Below the pieces are notes generated by a model. It ran no database searches, had not been told where the DNA came from, and saw nothing but the letters and a program-made list of their open reading frames with translations. Made by a program: the position numbers and the translations under genes. Positions 59,130 through 64,000 of a DNA stretch of 64,000 nt are shown one piece after another (within the stretch, counting starts at the first letter, position 1; the number at the start of each line of letters is the position of its first letter). The stretch comes from Paraphysomonas bandaiensis (Eukaryota > Chrysophyceae), in the NCBI GenBank assembly GCA_965644295.1, contig CBFFRP010000263.1, forward strand, positions 124,001-188,000. Direction: 5' to 3'.

Positions 59130-61293
59130 GATGGTTAAGAATTATACGTACCCTCCTTACAAGATTTTAAGCATCGCTGGAGGATTGCTGCAGAAGTCAG
59201 TTGCAGAGCTGCCAACTGACAAATCGTACGAGAAAATGTCTCGAAAATGATTAGAAAATAATCGAACACTTCATTTTGAACTTCACTGACACAACTGACG
59301 AAAAGAACTCACTTCATATCTATAATACACAACTACACGAATACACTGCTGTATACCCGTCTATTTTTGTACAAACAGTGTACACTCTTCTTTGCATATT
59401 TCTCTATAGGTAATACAAAATGGGGTTATTTTGGAGGTGTGGTCGAAAGAAGTCTCTTTTTTGAAAGAAGAAAGAGCGAAATCATGACCTGCAACAAGTT
59501 TTAACACACATATCACCATATTACACCACAAACCAAAGCATATTATGCGAATATTTTATTGATGTTATGAGTAGTCATCTGTCTCATTATGAATCTGGCA
59601 TAGAAAGTGACTTAGACGTTATTGCCAACTAAGTTGTCTGAGGTGGAACCTCCATATGTTGCCGAAGGGATTCAAGTCAATATAAGAGAAATAAGCGATT
59701 ACAACAAGAAAACAGCATGTCCACATGTTAAAGTGGCATTGGTAGACTCATTTTTTGTTAATGTCAAGTGTGTACTGTACCTGTATGTGACATATGGGTA
59801 CTTATTATCATATATCACATACAGGTACAGTACACACTTGACATTAACAAAAAATGAGTCTACCAATGCCACTTTAACATGTGGAGATGCTGTTTTCTTG
59901 TTGTAATCGCTTATTTCTCTTATATTGACCTGAATCCAAGAATATGCTTTGGTTTGTGGTGTAATATGGTGATATGTGTGTTAAAATTTGTTGCTAGTTC
60001 ATGATTTCATTCTTCTTTCAAAAAAACGACTTCTTTTGACGACACCTCCAAAATAACCCCATTTTGTCTTATACATAAACAGAGGAGTAACAGTAAAGTA
60101 GACTGTGCACTGTGCGCCCTGATGGGCAGTGAGAATCAGCCGTGTAGTATGTTAAGTCATATACCATATTAGGTGAGCTGATGTCCAATCGAGTTGCTCT
60201 CTGTGTGTTATGAGTAGCCCAGTGAGGCACATGTCCTAGGATAATATGTGGCTGTAACAGCGACTACATTAATTACACTGTTGTAACACGTTTTCAGCTA
60301 TAACGTTGCGTAATAAGAGGTTGGGCTGTGATCCTATGCTAATCTCCAACAATTAAAGCTTCAACGCAATATCCTGCGAATAATGAAACCCTTGGTTATC
60401 ACTGAAAAGCAAGAGTTTTCTTTTTGTACCGTTGATTGTGAAGCTTTTATTTCAATAGTAAATATATGCATACGATATATCACAAGTTAATACCAAATGA
60501 CCTTTCGACCAGGAGCTTTAATTATATTTGCCAGTTATTATATTGAGAACCAGATATATGTACACATTAGAAACACTTATACCAAGTATATCATGACCGT
60601 ATATGTATATTACAGGTGTGGACATATAAATGAATAGGAATGAGTCAATTAGCAGTATTTGATGTGTGATACTGTAATTCACTATCGAGGCTACACGGCT
60701 ACACTATATACTATATAGCACACGTAATACCCAGACGTACAGCCAATTTCAACCATATAATAATATGGGGTCGAATCTACTACGTGCGAATGTATATTTA
60801 GGTATCATATATGCCCCTGAGTCGATCTACTGTACTGGTCCGCAGTAATTTTGTAGCATATATATAATATATACATTATTGAAGCTATTTATGCAGCATT
60901 GTACTTGGTAACTCCAAGGTTAACACTTAATCGTAATACTAATTACTGTTTATACTTACGAGAGGAAAGTAATCTCTTAAAACACTAGATATATCACATA
61001 ACACAAACGAAAGAGACAACTTGAGGTTAGTTGCGAATAAACTACATTTATTATATCAGAAGGTAGATTATAATGGCTGTACAAATGTGATAACATTGCA
61101 TAGTTCTTCGCACGATGGGCACAGCACACTACTCTCATAGGTAACACGAACTTCAATAGGAGAGCGGCATAGAGATATGATGTATCGCACAACACAACAG
61201 CATAAATGACTAGCTAACCAGGTAAGCACACAGGACATGCATCATATCCGTCGTAGCAGCGGAAATAACAAACTCAAGATTGGAGTTGCAAAG
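59130..61293. other. Intergenic region with a large fold-back repeat
   Basis: 2.16 kb with no supported gene. It holds the asymmetric inverted repeat at 59415-60067 and an ACTGCTGTATAC copy at about 59345, 215 bp upstream of the membrane-protein ATG. The 94-codon frame at 59622-59906 is built from the palindrome. Confidence 0.55.
59415..60067. repeat. Asymmetric fold-back (inverted) repeat
   Basis: Arms at 59415 to about 59795 and about 59810 to 60067 are inverted copies: the outer end ACAAAATGGGGTTATTTTGG has its complement at the far end, and the inner portion around CACATGTTAAAGTGGC is also mirrored. The left arm contains about 122 bp (59545-59666) that the right arm lacks, from an insertion on the left or a deletion on the right. 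The central loop is only about 15 bp, so the transcript could fold into a very long hairpin. It is probably a fold-back transposon or MITE. Confidence 0.8.
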
Positions 61294-62302
61294 TTAGCAC
61301 AGAATGCACCCAGGCTGGTACGCCGCGGCCTGCTTAACTTCCGCAAGTCCTTGCTCAGCCCGCTCCCTGGAGACTTCAGTATCTTGTGCAATTTTGTCAA
61401 TGGTGCCTCCTTGGGACTCAACGATATGTGCCATATCCCTATGATCACATGAAATGTGTACATCATTCATTTCACATATACTGAAGATTAGAACTCACCG
61501 GAACATCTCATTTACCATTACGAGGTCATGATTTATTTTCTTAATATCGCGTTCGCGCTCTTCAATAATTGCCATGTCCACATCCTCTCCTTGCAGCATC
61601 AGCTGCTGCTGTTGTTGTTGCTTCCGCTGGGATGAAGGAGATGCGCTATCACTGTTGTCATAGGCTGCAGAAAATGTTTCAGAACTTTTTCCATCGCGGC
61701 TGCCAGGTGCCGGAGAAGAATTGCGATCTACCCTTATAACAGAGTAATTCTTTAGAATATTCTGATAGAGAACTTTCACACGCTCGTGATCCTTTTGCAA
61801 TTTAACAACGCTCACACGACGACCAACAGCCTGATCTCTAGGAAGAGTATTAACTTCTTTGATATGTGCGTCTAACTGAAAAAACAAAAATTAAAACATC
61901 TCATGCCGACACGACTTTCGACCTTGTCTTTCAGTTGCGCTGCTATTCCCTTGAGTACCTTGACATGACTATCTAACCTGCAAGAACAATCATTAACAAA
62001 ATATTATTACAACAGCGTATTACATACTCGGCTTTTGTTGCTGGACTAACTGGACTCTTCCCTGCGGCATCAACTTTCGACTTGACAGTATTACATGTGG
62101 CCTAATATATACAAATGAGATGTACAAACAAACAAACCAGGTCCTATAGTACTTGAAATTTTGTCAAAAGGTCTCCAATTTCACCCACTGCACCATCTAG
62201 ATTGGACCCCGCGGAATTAACGGACGCCCTCTGAGGCATCCTAAACTCATTTGAACTGCCGCCTCTATTATTATCAGATGTACCGAAATCAGTAAACGAC
62301 AT
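61294..62302 (-). CDS. Qa-SNARE syntaxin with CaaX-like C-terminus
   Basis: Five exons (62153-62302, 62028-62101, 61923-61977, 61499-61875, 61294-61438) give 266 residues; intron phases all match. The N-terminal region has helical Habc-like segments (VGEIGDLLTKFQ; ELDSHVKVLKGIAAQL; RRVSVVKLQKDHERVK), then a Ser/Gln-rich linker. The SNARE motif reads IIEERERDIKKINHDL, VNEMFRDMAHIVESQGG, DKIAQDTEVSRERAEQ, with the zero-layer Gln in the IVESQGG segment; it is closest to the syntaxin-7/12 (Pep12) endosomal group. Instead of a transmembrane helix the frame ends at YQPGCILC followed by TAA: the last four residues are C-I-L-C, a possible CaaX prenylation box. A missed last exon encoding a membrane anchor remains possible. 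Confidence 0.82.
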
Positions 62303-62503
62303 TTCTATTCTCTAAGCTTAAAGCTTTCGAGAAGGACTACCTCTAAAATATAGAAAACAAATAATATTGCCCTCTGTCCTAATATACCACAAGGAAAATA
62401 TAATGAGCGAAACCAGAAGAGTAAGCTGCTGTATAGGTATGCATATACACAGGAAGCATACTGCTGTACAGAGGAGAAAAACCAACCAAACATGTGATCG
62501 TAC
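62303..62503. promoter_or_regulatory. Upstream region of the syntaxin gene
   Basis: About 200 bp between the syntaxin ATG and the repeat array, with TACTGCTGTACAG at about 62459 (minus-strand TACAGCAGTA) 155-165 bp upstream of the start. Confidence 0.45.
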
Positions 62504-62788
62504 CTCTGTATGTATGTATGTATGTATGTATGTATGTATGTATGTATGTATGTATGTATGTATGTATGTATGTATGTATGTATGATCGTACCTCTGTATG
62601 TATGTATGTATGTATGTATGTATGTATGTATGTATGTATGTATGTATGTATGTATGTATGTATGTATGTATGTATGTATGTATGTATGTATGTATGTATG
62701 TATGTATGTATGTATGTATGTATGTATGTATGTATGTATGTATGTATGTATGTATGTATGTATGTATGTATGTATGTATGTATGTATG
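62504..62788. repeat. (TATG)n microsatellite with an internal duplicated interruption
   Basis: A second TATG array, interrupted once at about 62584-62595. The interruption GATCGTACCTCTG also precedes the whole array at about 62497, so a unit containing the flank plus some repeats was duplicated. All long plus and minus frames over it (Met-Tyr-Val-Cys or Ile-His-Thr-Tyr) are repeat artefacts. Confidence 0.95.
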
Positions 62789-64000
62789 CATGGTATACTG
62801 GAGTACAGCAGTATGAGGATATGGTCAAGAGGTATGTGGAATTGTCTACTCGTCTCATCTGTGTGGGTGCGATTTTGATGATGTCTTGCCATTAGTCCCA
62901 AGCTAAGTGGATCATGAAGAAATTCTTGATCTGGGTGATATCCGGGTACAGATTGATAGTTTAATTCGTCAGCACCCTGCTTTGATCGAAGCTTCGCATT
63001 TCGATAAGCAGAAGTCAAGAGTCAGCGTGACGGGAAAATAACTGAACGGATGTGGAAAAACACAAGCGCAAGACTTTCTAGCAAATGATGAAGTACCTGA
63101 AGACGAGGGTGAAATCTGTAAGGAGAAGAAGGAGGAAGACAACCGAAAACACAATAATGCACGCATGAAGCTGCCAACACGACATCGTTGCATATTTATT
63201 GCATTTGTATTTTGTATAGAACTATGAATGCTTGTGAGATGTTGTTTAGCAGAACTAAGGTTGTTATGACTGGTTTTCGTAAGCAAATGACATATAAGCA
63301 TTAAATTGAATGCTTGGCCAACGTATAATGTTAGCTAAAGCGAATTTTCTTCTGCGATTCAATATGATATCTGGAGTATCACGATTTTTCAAACAACCTA
63401 TTTTCGGCATTTTTTTGCCATTTTAGCCTTCCTCACGTTCTGGTGTCTAGTGTACATGCGGTCAGTGGTCCATGAGTGGCGATCTCCAAAATTATACATA
63501 CATCATCTGTGAATAATATCTCGTTAGTGTCTAGGAATATAGTGATCTATATATATGAATGATAGCGTCAAACACCCCAAGTAAAACACTTTTCTGAGTT
63601 CTTATCTGTATCATCCACACTCTGGACATAATCCATATACCCTAGATATTAATTCCCTGATAATCCAGCAGAATCTTCATTATGCACTATCATGCAACAT
63701 GTTAGAAAGATTTCGCTTTTATTGTGAGATGTGTTTAACCGGAACTATGATCTCAGGTTAAGAGCAGAAGTCATCGCACAAACAGTTTCGTTGTTCGTTA
63801 CGCATCAAACAAAAAAGGTATAGTCACACGTAAGCGCACTGTCATCGTACATGTATATCACACTACATACATACATATATATAATATGGTAATAATGTCC
63901 ATACGACTCTACACAGGCGGGGTAATTACACTGAATTGTTGAGCTTTGCTTTTTGTGAGCAATTAAAATCTGTAGCTTCTAAGATATTTAAATTATATCC
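62789..64000. other. Window end; possible exon remnants at 62820-63230
   Basis: Several frames at 62820-63230 look protein-like on both strands: on the minus strand AYRNAKLRSKQGADELNYQS, on the plus strand DHEEILDLGDIRVQIDSLIR. I could not connect either into a gene with a proper start and splice sites. From 63240 to the end the sequence is AT-rich with no gene visible. Confidence 0.35.

Noticed and set aside
59622-59906. 94-codon frame in the fold-back repeat
   Set aside because: Crosses the palindrome axis, so the second half is dictated by the first; not a gene.
62305-63018. Minus-strand frame through the right repeat
   Set aside because: The Ile-His-Thr-Tyr part is the microsatellite; the upstream part is noted as uncertain but has no credible start.
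1-64000. tRNA, rRNA, CRISPR and bacterial-type promoters or terminators
   Set aside because: None recognisable on either strand; the genes are eukaryotic with introns.

Overview
This is nuclear DNA of a eukaryotic microbe. It carries UBA1, VPS51, an SLC44-type transporter, a syntaxin and a MAP3K-like kinase, nearly all split by very short GT-AG introns (about 38-105 nt, most near 50), and the intergenic DNA is AT-rich. I could not fix the lineage. A secreted protein built from Pro-Thr repeats, a GT61-type glycosyltransferase and the very short introns would suit a stramenopile-like protist, but that is only an inference. There are no operons, plasmid or phage features, CRISPR arrays, or tRNA or rRNA genes that I could recognise.

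I support 22 protein-coding genes. From left to right: a glycosyltransferase-like/helical protein (400-2654), an IQ/C2 protein (4032-7140), VPS51 (7561-11348, minus), an R3H-type protein (11925-13032), cytochrome b561 (14302-14907, minus), a secreted PT-repeat protein (15429-16520), a small basic protein (17417-17875, minus), a GT61-like glycosyltransferase (18382-20570), an alpha/beta hydrolase (21749-23036), a BRCT protein (24815-25477, minus), ubiquitin E1 (25925-29884), a choline-transporter-like protein (30409-32789, minus), a CUE protein (33371-34549), a methyltransferase (35070-36435, minus), a multi-domain membrane protein with a PQQ-repeat tail (36919-39279), a GNAT acetyltransferase (42859-44360, minus), a class III aminotransferase (44722-46125), a carboxylesterase (46948-48839, minus), a TerB-like protein (50042-50700, minus), a protein kinase (54347-56844), a Gly/Ala-rich membrane protein (57517-59129, minus) and a syntaxin (61294-62302, minus).

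The exon joins were worked out by hand: both sides had to stay open, the phase had to match, and GT...AG ends were required. For the genes where I added up exon lengths the totals divide exactly by three. Many genes are in head-to-head pairs sharing 360-580 bp (VPS51/R3H, BRCT/UBA1, SLC44/CUE, methyltransferase/membrane protein, acetyltransferase/aminotransferase). A short motif, TACAGCAGTA or its complement, recurs in these spacers and upstream of other starts. The genes are mostly unrelated housekeeping functions (protein modification, vesicle traffic, lipid and sugar metabolism) and do not form one pathway.

The mobile fraction is informative. A 137-bp element (24328-24464) and a 1.84-kb element (40223-42064) share CAGGG...CCCTG ends and interior sequence, and each has a perfect 8-bp target duplication, as expected for hAT-like transposons. 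The larger one contains a decayed coding sequence. A third, unrelated element (50888-53843) has 1.1-kb nearly identical inverted arms and its own 8-bp duplication. There is also an asymmetric fold-back repeat (59415-60067) and a (TATG)n array near each end of the window. The best protein-level oddity is a syntaxin whose SNARE motif is followed by a CaaX-like C-terminus instead of a membrane anchor.
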